Assembly (NCBI GenBank): GCA_963693365.1
Contig: CAVNZM010000006.1
Span: 11,346,001-11,410,000 of the forward strand
Reading direction: 5' to 3'
Length of the DNA stretch: 64,000 nt
Source: Amoebidium appalachense
Taxonomy: Eukaryota; Ichthyosporea
Part shown: positions 1 through 30,620 of the stretch, piece after piece
Numbering within the stretch: the first letter of the stretch is position 1
How the letters are laid out: the number at the start of each line of letters is the position of its first letter
Notes under the pieces: generated by a model
Databases searched by the model: none
Told to the model about the DNA's origin: nothing
The model's input: only the letters and a program-made list of their open reading frames with translations
Program-made: the position numbers and the translations under genes

Positions 1-255
1 TGCACACAGCCAATAAGCATAATGGACCTGCAACCAGCCAATCAGCATAATGGACCTGCACACAGCCAATCAGCATAATGGACCTGCACACAGCCAATCA
101 GCATAATGGACCTGCACACAGCCAATCAGATAATAGACCTGCACACAGCCAATCAGCAAAATGGACCTGCACACAGCCAATCAGCATAATGGACCTGCAC
201 ACAGCCAACCAGCATAATGGACCTGCACACAGCCAATCAGCTTAATGGACCTGCA
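1..255. repeat. CCAAT-bearing 28-bp minisatellite
   Basis: About nine head-to-tail copies of a 28-bp unit. Nearly every copy holds GCCAATCAGC, a strong match to the CCAAT (NF-Y) box. The array lies on the 3' side of the last visible CDK5RAP1-like exon, so it is probably intronic. It is cut by the left edge of the window. Confidence 0.9.
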
Positions 256-401
256 ACAAGTGATGTGTCTAATGTCTGGTGTTTGGAGCACACCAGTGGA
301 AACCATGCAGAGGGTGGGTGTATGCATAATACAAGGCTGCAGGTAAACCATGCAGCACACAATTGGCATGCAGGCAGCAGGCATGGGGGGATTGCTCACA
401 C

Positions 402-12299
<11,898 letters not shown>

Positions 12300-12973
12300 C
12301 CTCGCCTCAGTGCGCCCACAGCCCCCAGCAGCCTGTGAGAAGCTAGACACAGCCAGGAGAACTTGATAAAAACATGATCATGCTTCATAAGCCATGACGG
12401 CTGAGGCGATGCGTGCAAGGCCAATCAGAGGATGATGACGTGATTTGCAATGAAGATAATTTGTGACGTTAACTGAAGCCAGTGCACACGTCTCGTAGGG
12501 CACACTGAGTGTACGTGGCACTGCCACCAGCCCTGCACCTTAAATACGTTGGCCATAGTGCTGCAGAATTTGCCCTGTATACAGTCAGTGGACTAGGACT
12601 TCAAGGTTTTCCATACCCTCGCGGTTTATGGAAGCCTGTTCTCCGAACGGTGGCAACGTTGTCATCGGCTGCTCACGAACACCGCCGGCTACGGCCCAAG
12701 GAGACTGGGACACCTGCCGGGACAGCCCCGCGGCCGCCGCCTAACGATTTGGTTGACAGTGCAGCGCACTGGCCGGTGTAAACGTTTATCATATTTGCAA
12801 AGATCTGTTATTTCGTTGAAGTTTATTAATGTAGGCGATTTTGAAACTCATTTTACTTTCTTGAAAATATAAAGGAAGCTGGAAGCCTGAGACTCCTGTG
12901 GTTTTCTGTTATTAAAGTCCGTAGATCTATCGCAGGCAATCTCCTTAGACTCACCGCTTATCAAGTCGACGCT

Positions 12974-12980
12974 GATTGGC
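12974..12980 (-). promoter_or_regulatory. CCAAT box (inverted)
   Basis: GATTGGC lies about 25 bp upstream of the TATA box of the ATPase gene, at the usual distance from a pol II start. Confidence 0.55.
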
Positions 12981-13000
12981 TGTAATTGCATCGCATCAGC

Positions 13001-13007
13001 TATAAAA
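13001..13007 (+). promoter_or_regulatory. TATA box of the ATPase gene
   Basis: TATAAAA lies about 130 bp upstream of the ATPase start codon. Transcription would begin near 13030, giving a leader of about 110 nt. Confidence 0.6.
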
Positions 13008-13139
13008 CCCCGCTGCAGGTTCGTGAGTGAATCAGTCGAGCAGCTGTCAAGTTGGCAACAACATCACTTAGAAGAGTGATCCTTTAGATTTAGACGGCTC
13101 TTCCTTCACGATAAGCACACGAAAGCACCAGCCGATGTA

Positions 13140-14410
13140 ATGGGTACCAAAAATCGCCTCAGTTTCAGCGAAGACACGCCAGAAGTCTCGCGCCGAGGGG
13201 ACCGTGAAGGCCTCGCTCTCGACATCGCACGGGGCAGCACTGTTGCACGTGCATCCACGCTGTCACCATGGAGCGAGAGTGCGCGGCCGTCGACCATGTC
13301 CACCACCGAGGAGGTGGTGGCCTGGCACGCATTCGACCACGCAGACGAGGTGCTCGCCTGGCTCGACTCCTCCGGCGCGGGCCTGTCTGCGTCCGAGGCC
13401 AAGGAGAGGCTGCAAACAAACGGATACAACAGACTGACCCCGCCTGAAAAGCCCGGGTTTCTGAAGAAGCTGTGGAAGCAGACCAACAACACCATCACGT
13501 TTGTGCTGCTGGGCGCGGCCATCTTCACGGGGGCGGTGAAGGACTGGGCGGCCATGGGGCTAATCCTTCTTGTGGTTGTCCTCAACGTGGCCATAGCCAT
13601 GCTGCAGGAGGGCAAGGCCGAGAAGGCGGCCGATGCCATTAAGGCCATGCTGTCCCCCACGGCCAGTGTGCTGCGCGGCGGCCAGCAAACCAGCGTGCCG
13701 GCAGAGGAGCTGGTGCCCGGCGACGTGGTGCTGGTCAAGTCGGGCGACAAGGTGCCGGCAGACATGCGGCTGCTGGAGGCCACAAAGCTGCAGGTGGGTG
13801 GGTGGTGTGGCTGGGGGGGAAGGGGCGCACTGGGCCATTAATCGCATGGGTGGTGGAGAGCCTTGGAATGTTTATCCATGGCCGGGAGGTTTTGATTAAC
13901 TTTGTGTTCATTTTTTGTCCTACGACTTATTATCTTCAGAGAAAAACGGGGGACGGGGGGGGGGGGGGGGGGGGGGGGGGGGATATTGCTAAGGCAGCAG
14001 CTTTGCATTTTGCATTGAGGTCGGAGGGAAGGCTAGCTGGCAGTCAGGTCTGGATTACATGGGAGAAATCAGACAGGCGCAGGTCAAAGAGGTGGCATGT
14101 CACAAGCTGTGCAATGTTGTCCATTCTGTCGGTGCACTACATCGTTTTTCACCATGGTTCTCTTTTCCGTCTGCCACTTCTGCCCTACTAATATTTATCA
14201 AATTAATTGATGTCTGTGGAATTCATGCTCAATGGCATGCACCAAAAAAAAAATTGGTTTTTTTGTTTGTTCTCTTTAAAGAAGGGGTTTTTTATTTGGG
14301 GGGATGGGGTTACTTATAAGTATTTCTGCATATGTATGTGTATTCGTGGATGTGTGTGTGTGCATGTGTTTGAGTGTCGCGTGTGCTGGGGGAGAGGATG
14401 GGGGGATGGG

Positions 14411-14461
<51 letters not shown>

Positions 14462-14615
14462 CTGCTAATTTTTTCCGGGGGGGGGGGGGGGGGGGGAGGG
14501 AGGAAGGGGATATAGGTGTGGGTCCTTCTGCACACCCACACCGACGGTGTGTCATTGTTCAAACTATATGGTGTGTGTGTAATTTTTATGCTTATGCGCA
14601 TGCAGGGGATGGGAT

Positions 14616-14655
<40 letters not shown>

Positions 14656-14668
14656 CTGGGGGGCTGCT

Positions 14669-14729
<61 letters not shown>

Positions 14730-15535
14730 AGGGGGGGATCCTTCTGCACACACTGTGACACACCCGAGTCTGTCATTGTTCAAATTATTTTGGTGTGTGT
14801 GTAATTTTTTGCTTATATGCACATAGTTCATTATTTATTTTTTTTGTTTATTTTGTTTTTGTTTTTTGTGGAGGGCTTTTTTCCCTGTCTTTTTCTTTTC
14901 TTTCTTTCTTTCTTTTTTTGTGTGTGACGGTGGGGGGAGAGGGGGAGGGGGGGAGGGGGGGGGGGGGAGGGGGGGGGGGGGGGGGGGGGGGGGGTCGTCT
15001 TCTGCACCCACATAGTGACTGCCTGACGTGGACTTCCCTCAACCAAACCAGGTGCAAGAGGCCATGCTGACGGGGGAGTCTGTGCCGGTTTCCAAATCCC
15101 TCCACCCGGCACGGGAGGAGGCCGCACTGGGGGAGAGAAAGTGCATGGTCTATAGCGCCACCACGGTGCTGGCCGGAAATGGGGTCGGGGTGGTGGTGGC
15201 CACGGGGGACAATGCGGAGATCGGCAAGATCAACACCATGATTGGCAAGGTGACAGATGTGAAGACAAACCTGCTGATCCAGCTGGAGATTGTGGGCCGC
15301 TGGCTGACGGTCATGGTGGCCATTGTGGCCGTGGCGGCCTTCCTCCTGGCCTATTTCCGTGCAGGCGAGAGCTGGCAGAGCGCCCTGACCTCGGCCGTGG
15401 CCATTGCCGTGGCCATCATCCCCGAGGGCCTGCCGGCCATGGTCACAATTACCCTAGCCATCGGCACGACCCTCATGGCCCGCAAGAACGCAATCATCCG
15501 CCAGCTGCCCTGCGTGGAGACCCTGGGCAGCCTGT

Positions 15536-15566
<31 letters not shown>

Positions 15567-16990
15567 GACCAAGAACGAGATGACCGCCGTGGCCGTGTGC
15601 ACGGCCAGCCACACATACAGCGTCACGGGGGCGGGGTATGCGCCCGAGGGCAGGTTCGAGACCGAAAATGAGGGTGATTTGACTTCGGAGCAGAGAAAGA
15701 CGGTCGAGTGGGTCATGCATGCGGCAGTGCTGTGCAACGACTCGTTCATCAGCCAGACCACACATGAGAGCGGCAAGACCATTTGGGTGCCAAATGGCCC
15801 ACCCACCGAGGCAGCCCTGATTACGGCGGCAATGAAGGCGGGGTTGGAAATTTCACAGGTGAAGGCAAAGGCAAAGAGGGTCGGTGCGGTTCCCTTCGAG
15901 TCCGACCACAAGTTCATGGCCACGGTGCACGATGAGGGCGGGGCACCGGTGATCTACGTGAAGGGTGCCCCGGACCGCATCATGCCGCTGTGTGCCACAC
16001 AGGTGACGTGTGTGGATGCAGATAGCAATGGCCAGGACACGGTGGCCGTGGTCCCGTTTGATGCCCAGTTTTGGGGCCGCAGCCAGGCAGACCTGAGCAG
16101 CAAGGGCCTGCGGGTGCTTGCCCTGTGCAGGTGCGTGTGCCTATTTGTTATTTCTGGCCGTATGGCAGGCTGCTCACACACACTCAAGTGCGAATTTAGG
16201 GTTACATCATTTGCATGCGGTTCGGCACTGGGATGAAATTCTCCCTATGCATTCCACTCTTCCGTTACTGTCGCAACACCCCCAGCATATCCTTCGTACT
16301 TGAATCACGCACACACACATGGAATAGAAACACGTAGGGAAACACATGAAGCGACACGCATACACTCATACACAAGTGTGTGTGCGCAAACACATACACA
16401 CACATACGCACTGCTACAGTAGCAGGCACATTGACCCGCACACACCTTGTGGCACACACATATGTGCATTGCAGACAACTGCATACATGCACAAGCACAC
16501 ATGGGCAGGCACAGACACTCGCTCATATGCCATGCAAACACACATGCACGGTGCCACATGCCGTTCCGCACATGTAGCACCCACACGCACCGTGGCATGC
16601 GTACCATATGTATGTTGAATAAAATCTACCTTTCTGCCCACACTTCCCGGGGGCCCCGTCCTATCCCCCCCCCCCCCCCCCCCCCCCCTCCCCCCTTGGC
16701 CGCACCTATGCAGGGGTTTCTCCCAAACGCCCGCTGCCCCCCTCCCCATCCCAGCCACCTGCACGTGCACATGAGCACCCAATGCGGACCCTAACAGGCA
16801 TTTGCACACAGGGGCACACTATCACCCACAGAGGACATGGCCGAGCTCTCTGCATCTGCACTCATCAATCGGCCTCCCTTCCTCTCCATGGTGGCCCTGG
16901 TGGCCATCTGGGACCCCCCCCAGGGAGGAGGCAAAGACGGCCGTGCACATAGCACGCCAGGCAGGCATCACCGTCAAGATGATCACAGGT

Positions 16991-17041
<51 letters not shown>

Positions 17042-17335
17042 GGGGGGGGGTGGGTGTGCTGACGGTGTAAAGGGGGTATTGGTTGGTCGTGGTGTTGAAC
17101 GGGTGTGCTGGCTACATTGGTCGGCTCTAAGCTGTGGTGGGCACCTTCATAGTTGTATGTGCTGGTGGTTTCCCTTGTCAAAGAGGGGGGCAGGACGAGA
17201 GAGCACATTTCGTTTCTTTTTCTTTTTTTCTTTTTTCTTTTTTTTTTTTTTTTTTTGGGGGGGGGGGGGGGGGGGAGGAGTGGAGGAACGGGGAGGGGGG
17301 GGGGGGGAGTTGGGGGGAGGGGGGTATATATGGTT

Positions 17336-17377
<42 letters not shown>

Positions 17378-18578
17378 GGGGGGGGGAGGGGAGGGGGGGA
17401 GGGGGGGGGGGGGGGGGGAAGGGAGGGGGAAAGGAGGAGAACCCGCGGTTCACGGTTCATATGTGCAACCTACACCCAGCCGCCCAATCACAGTACACCA
17501 TCAGACACACAGCTAAAGGCAGCCATCCAACCACAGTGCACCATCAGACACGCAGCTATAGGCAGCCACCCAATCACAGTGCACCATTAGACACATAGTA
17601 CATGCACCCTACAAGAAATCACCCAATCAAATTAGTGCAACCCAAGTCAGCTATCCAATCACATAGTATTGTTTATGCAACCTAACCAACAACCCAATCA
17701 CATCGCATCATCAGACACGCAGCCGTTGGCCAATCACCGGTAAATGGCGCACCGCGTATTACAGTCAACCTGTATACACAACTTTGAAACCAACCATCCA
17801 ATCACAGTGCAATTTATTAATAAACCCAACCACCCAATGACACAGCACCATTATGGACAACCCAAGCTAACCACCCAGCCACCCAATCACCATGCATCTT
17901 TGCACGCACACTAAAGCCAGCCACCCAATCACCATGCATCTTGGCACGCACACTAAAGCCAGCCACCCAATCACCATGCATCTTGGCACGCACACTAAAG
18001 CCAGCCACCCAATCACCATGCATCTTGGCACGCACACTAAAGCGAGCCACCGGCACGCACACTAAAGCGAGCCACCCAATCACCAAGCATCTTCGCACAC
18101 ACACTAAAGCCAGCCGCCCAATCACAGGGGACCATGCCTTAACGGCGCTTGCGATTGGGCGCATGCTGGGGATCCAGGGCCACGACACGGTGATCACTGG
18201 GCCGGAGATCGACGGCATGGAGGATGCGGACCTGCAGCACGTGGTGCTGGACTGCCACGTGTATGCACGTGCATCCCCAGAGAACAAGCTGCGCATAGTA
18301 AGAGCACTGCAGCACCACAGAGAGGTCGTGGCCATGACGGGCGATGGCGTGAACGACGCACCAGCACTTAAGGGTGTGTGTGTGGGGGGGGGGGGGGGGG
18401 GGGGGAGGGGGGGGGGGAAGGGGGGGGGGGGGGGGGGGGAAGGGAGACCGAACTGTGGATGGGTAGGCAAGGGCTGTCGGGGTGTGGACGTGGCCATGGG
18501 GGGAGGGACACGAGGCTGCATGGGAGTGAGTGCCTAAGAAATGGATTAACTGGAAGTAAGAGAGGGCCCCGGGACCCT

Positions 18579-18630
<52 letters not shown>

Positions 18631-18875
18631 GAAGGGCACACGAGTGCATTGCCTAAGGGCACACGAGTGCATTGCCTGCAAACAAAGGAGGGGCAAATTA
18701 GGCCGGGAGGGAAGGGAGGTGTGTTCCGCATTGTTCTGTCAAGTAAAGATAAGGGATTTGCCTGGAAGAGGGGGGAAGCGGCAATGGGTTCCCTCCCTTC
18801 CCCCCACCCCCCCCCCCCAACCCCTGCCCCATTATTGTTTCTATCCAAGTATGTAGTGTGTGGGGCGGGGGGGAA

Positions 18876-18906
<31 letters not shown>

Positions 18907-19927
18907 GGAAGGGAGGAGGGGGGGCGGTTACATGCCACTTTCAACAGGAAGCTCGGTTGTGCGGCTGTGGCTCTAACGTGTGTTCTGGCCTGCAGCTGCG
19001 GACGTAGGTGTGGCCATGGGCATCACGGGCACAGACGTCAGCAAAGAGGCCGCCAAGATGGTGCTGGCTGATGACAACTTTGCGAGCATCGTGGAGGCAG
19101 TCAGGGAGGGCCGCAGGGTGTGGGACAACCTGCGCAAGATCTTGGTCTTCAACCTGCCCGTCAACCTGGCCCAGGGCTGCTCGATCCTGTGGGCCTATGT
19201 GTTTGGCCCGTTGTTTGACTCCCCCGATGCCCCCCTGACGGTGGTGCAGGTGCTGTACGTCAACATGTTAACATCAGTCACCATCGGCCTTATGCTGGCC
19301 CTCGAGCCTCCTGAGCCCGGCGTCATGGAGCGCACCCCGCGGCTGCCCGGCAAGCGGCTGGTGGGCAAGCTGATTGTGTGGCGGGTGTTCTTTGTGTCGA
19401 CCCTGCTGGTGGTGCTGGTGCTGGCCATGTTCTACTGGAGCATCAGGGGCCACACATTGGCACAGCGCCGGGCAGAGGCCATGTCAGTGCTTGTGTTCTG
19501 CCAGATCGGATACTCGGTGACTGTGCGCTACATCAAGCAGGCCACCATCCACCCAAGAGTCCTGAGGGGCAACCCCTGGTGCCTGGCCGCCATCCTGGCC
19601 ACGGCAGGGCTGCAGATGTTTGCGGTCTATGTGCCGGGGGTCAATACGTTTCTGGGCATGGAGGCTATGGATGGCTACCAGGTGGCCAGGACGCTGTGTT
19701 GCATGGTGGCCGTGTACGTGGTTGTGGAGATCGAGAAGGCACTGGTAGACCCAGTGCTCATGCCCTTGATAAGGCCATTCCTCGTGCTGATTGGCCAGCA
19801 CACACCCGCCTACCTGCGCCAGTCGGTCATGGAGAGGGAGCAGGCAGGGCGCATGGCCAGCGACCACATGACCCACAGAAGAAGGTTTTCAAAGAGGATG
19901 CGCAGGTTGGGCAAGGACAAGAAGTAG
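13140..19927 (+). CDS. P2-type cation-transporting ATPase
   Basis: Exons: 13140-13793, 15052-16130, 16812-16988, 18128-18373, 18996-19927, about 1,028 residues. An integral membrane pump driven by a phospho-Asp intermediate. Visible in order: N-terminal cytoplasmic domain; M1-M2; A-domain TGES in [12 protein letters not shown]4 IIPEGLP; phosphorylation loop [14 protein letters not shown]; nucleotide-domain [15 protein letters not shown]; hinge [22 protein letters not shown]5-M10. The pump resembles bacterial PacL/MgtA-like and SERCA/PMR1-type enzymes. M4 keeps the ligand Glu, but M5 reads NLAQG where SERCA has an acidic ligand, and M6 reads NMLTS where calcium pumps have NxxTD, so calcium specificity is doubtful. 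The frame shifts by one base in a C8 run (16914-16921) between AIWDPP and REEAKTAVH; a sequencing error or true mutation is possible. A second in-frame Met at 13296 is an alternative start. Confidence 0.92.
13955..13982. repeat. poly-G run
   Basis: Almost pure G run in ATPase intron 1. Confidence 0.9.
14413..14999. repeat. tandem duplication with poly-G/poly-T blocks, ATPase intron 1
   Basis: Two copies of a roughly 240-bp unit: G-run, GGGCTGCTA, T-run or G-run, ATCCTTCTGCACAC-like phrase, GTCATTGTTCAAA, then GTGTGTGTAATTTTT and a GCTTAT segment. A third partial copy (TCTTCTGCACCCACA) sits just before exon 15052. The first G-run is 49 nt. Confidence 0.75.
17005..17428. repeat. poly-G and G-rich tract, ATPase intron 3
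   Basis: Starts a few (GT) units after the donor of exon 16812-16988 with G36, followed by a T-run and repeated long G-runs broken by single A. Confidence 0.9.
17470..18127 (+). repeat. CCCAATCAC minisatellite ending at a splice acceptor
   Basis: More than a dozen spaced copies of a CCCAATCAC core. The first half is diverged (30-45 bp spacing). At about 17880-18110 there are near-identical units of about 42 bp carrying CACGCACACTAAAGC and CCATGCATCTT. Several units contain CCAATCACAG, and the last one supplies the acceptor AG of ATPase exon 18128-18373. Confidence 0.85.
18581..18629. repeat. G49 homopolymer
   Basis: Run of 49 G in ATPase intron 4. Confidence 0.93.
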
Positions 19928-20282
19928 GAGGGGGGGGGGGGGGGGGGGGGGGTATGGGCGTGTTTCTTGACACGCCTAGGCATTGGTTTGTGCTGGGGCT
20001 TTGATAAGTTTATGTGCGGCAAAGCTAATGCCGTAAGATTTTTGATGATGTTTTGAACGGATTCGTTGTGCGATTCCATTTTCTCGCATATTATCTTCTT
20101 CTGTAAACTATGTAAGGTCAAACCACAGTTCATTTTTGCCCATTCGACCCCCATGTACGAACAATCGAATAGTCTCTGAGCCTACTTTATAAACTTTATA
20201 AGCCTTTATAAACTTTACTTTATAAGCCTACTTTATAAACTGGCCAAGGCTGTGATACAAGAGGAGATACAAAATGAGGCCT

Positions 20283-20715
20283 CTCCCCCCTCCCTCCCCC
20301 CCCTCCCCGCGCGAACAAAGAAAAAGCACAAGCGTCCACAACTCCTCCCCCCATTCCCCCCCCTCCCCCCCCCCCCCCCCCCCCCCTTTCCCCCCGCCGC
20401 GAAAAAGAAAAACCACAAGCAACCACACCTCTCCCCACATTTGGACCCCCCCCCCCCCCTCCCGGCCGCAAAGAAGAAAAATCACAAGGATCCACACCCC
20501 TCCCATTCCAACCCCTCCCCCTCCCCCCCCCCCCCCCCCCCCCCCCGCGAAATAAACAACGGCACAAGCGTCCGGAGCTCTCCCCTCATTCGAACCTACC
20601 CCCTCCCCCCCCCCCCCCTCCTCTCCCCCTCCCCCCCCCCCCCGCGAAAGACAGACAGATGAACTACAAGCATCCGCAGCTCTCTCCCCATTCGACATCC
20701 CTCCCCCCTCCCCCC

Positions 20716-20751
<36 letters not shown>

Positions 20752-21170
20752 CCGCGAAAAATGGAAATACTTCCACGAGCACCTCTCCCTCCATTCCACA
20801 CCCAACCTCCCCCCCCCCCTCCCCCCGCAGCGAAATAAGAGAAACAATCATCCATAACTCTCCCCCCATTTGACCCCCCGGCCCCCCGGCCCCCCCCCCC
20901 CCCCCCCCCCTCCCCCCTCTCCCCCTCCCCCCCCTCCCCCTCCTCCCCCTCTCCCCCCCCCCCCCTCCCCCCCCTCCCCCCTCCCCCCCCCTCCCCCCTC
21001 CCCCCCCCCCCCCCCCCCGCCCTCCGGATTCCTCCTCTGCCCCCCCCCAACCCCCCCACCCCCTCCCCCCGTGAAAAGAAAACCACAAGCATCCGCACTC
21101 CCCTCCCTATTTGAACTCCCCCCCTCCCCTCCCCCCCTTCCTCCAGCCCTTTTCTTTTCTTTTTTTTCCC
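20283..21170. repeat. C-rich satellite, about eight copies
   Basis: Units of roughly 70-110 bp (the last spacing is larger) share GCGAAAAAGAAAAACCACAA-like, then CAAGCATCCGCA-like, then CTCTCCCCCCATTTGAACC-like phrases joined by variable C-runs. Copies begin near 20311, 20397, 20463, 20546, 20642, 20751, 20826 and 21070. Confidence 0.8.
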
Positions 21171-22030
21171 TGGAACAAAAGAAAAATTTTAAAGGATGCC
21201 CATCCCCGCCCCCAACCTGTACGTGGTGCCTGCATATACACATGTACATTCTATCCAATCAATCACTCGTATTCGTTTGTTTCTGTTTCATCTTTGCTGT
21301 CGGATGTGTTGCCGCACAAAAAACCGAGATGTGGTGGCCGTACAGCACCCTAGACAGGCTAGTGTGTGTCGGTGTGTGTATTTGGATGTTGGCAGAGGTG
21401 GTGGGGAGGCACGGCGTATCGGGGTTTGGGGAGGGGGGAAAGGGGCACTTAGAGGCTATACCTACATACACATAGGGCATTTCATCACAGCAATGATGCC
21501 ATGGTGCTGGTTGCCCGAGATTGCGCTGCGGGTCTGTACATGCAATTAAAAAATACCCCCCCTCCCCTCCCCCCACCACACACGCACACGGGCAATGGGA
21601 TTGTGTGGAAAATTCCCAACCAATCCACCTACCACGCCCCACCATCAATGGGGCCCCGATCGACCCTCTCGCTGACTCACCCATCCCTGCTCCACAGCCA
21701 CTGGCAACCCAACATCACCCCAAACACACCGAATCCCCACTCTGCTCTTGTGCATGCTACCCCTCAAGGCCACCCCCACCCAGTGTACACACACCACCTC
21801 CCGACGGCGACTGCTTGGACTCTCTCGCACAAAAAGGAGGAAAGACAAAGACAAAGTACAAGGTCAGAGAGAAAAGAAAAAAGAAAGAACTGAAATCACG
21901 CAACACCAGTCAGCCCAGCACACTTCGGACACTTCCCTGCATATCATAATCCTCGCAGCGTGATTTATCCTGTTTGTAGTCCAAGCTTAATTAACATCTT
22001 TATTAGCAGACCTCTTTACAGGCCAACCTC

Positions 22031-22036
22031 TTTATT
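22031..22036 (-). terminator. polyadenylation signal AATAAA, beta-helix gene
   Basis: AATAAA on the minus strand about 365 bp past the stop codon of the beta-helix gene. Confidence 0.4.
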
Positions 22037-22191
22037 TGCCAACCTATACTGTTAGGCAGCCATATTGATTTGTTGGGCTGCACACTGCATCCATAGTGCC
22101 CATATACATACACATGGCTTTACACACACGTGCTCAAAATTACACGTGGCAATATATATATATATGTGTGTGTATATATATATGTATATGT

Positions 22192-22224
<33 letters not shown>

Positions 22225-22398
22225 CTGGCTATACAATATACACCTGGCTATACACCTGGCCATATAACACACAACTGGCTATACCCTTACACCTTGCTAT
22301 ACATGCACATGGCGTGCACATGCACCCACCATCGCTACCCATTCATGCCTAGTAGTATTACCTACACCCATTCATACGCGCACCCACCATTCACCCTG

Positions 22399-29899
<7,501 letters not shown>

Positions 29900-29901
29900 C
29901 T

Positions 29902-29932
<31 letters not shown>

Positions 29933-30232
29933 GGGGGGTGACGGAGGGCTAGGTGTATGCTGGTTCATGTACCTACTTGTGCCTGTTTGTACTAGTGCCT
30001 GGGCATGTGCCTGTGTGTGTATGTGTGTGGCTCGTTGGGATGTGAAGAAAGACTGAGAGAGAGTGGGAGTGGACGTGGGGAGGGGGGAGGGGGGGAGGGG
30101 GGAGGGGGGCAGGGGCTGCATTACATATGTTCAAGCACAAGATTACAACGGTCAACGGACTGCACGTGTGAAAAGACGAACACACATAAGTTGTATGCAA
30201 CATAGATGTATTGGAGCGAAGGGGGAGGGAGG

Positions 30233-30273
<41 letters not shown>

Positions 30274-30583
30274 GGGGGGGGGGGGGGGGGGGGGGGAGGA
30301 GGTTCTTTAGAATGCATTACAGAGTACGTAGTAAAAAATTTAATGGACGCCACTGTGCAATTTGCACAGCACACCAAGAGTGCCTATCATAAACAGAGCC
30401 CAGAAGGGAGGGGGGGGGGGGGGGGGGGGAGGACGTTTGAAGAAATGCAAAACCTGAGCCTCTAAAACTCAAGCAAGCGGGTATCTGATTTTGGTGTGAC
30501 TCCCCCCTCCCTCCCTTCCCCTCTCCCCCCTTCCCCCCCCCTCCCCCCACCGCCGCCACCACCACCACCATCCCCCCTTCCTC

Positions 30584-30620
<37 letters not shown>

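Larger units (their letters stand above)
12300..13139. promoter_or_regulatory. divergent promoter region, TIP41 / P-type ATPase
   Basis: The 840 bp between two oppositely transcribed starts. On the TIP41 side there is CCAATCAG at about 12422 followed by TGACGTGA (CRE-like). On the ATPase side a reverse CCAAT box and a TATA box are well placed. No other gene is supported here; one open frame at 12509-12781 has no recognisable features. Confidence 0.6.
19928..22398. other. intergenic interval between convergent genes, no gene seen
   Basis: Holds the 3' ends of the ATPase (plus) and beta-helix (minus) genes, a T/A-rich stretch with repeated CTTTATAAAC at 20180-20240, a C-rich satellite, and a (TA)n cluster at about 22155-22219. 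Open frames are Pro-rich or Gly-rich low complexity. Confidence 0.65.

Noticed and set aside
12509-12781. 90-codon plus-strand frame in the divergent promoter
   Set aside because: No domain, signal or splice context; lies between two well-supported starts.
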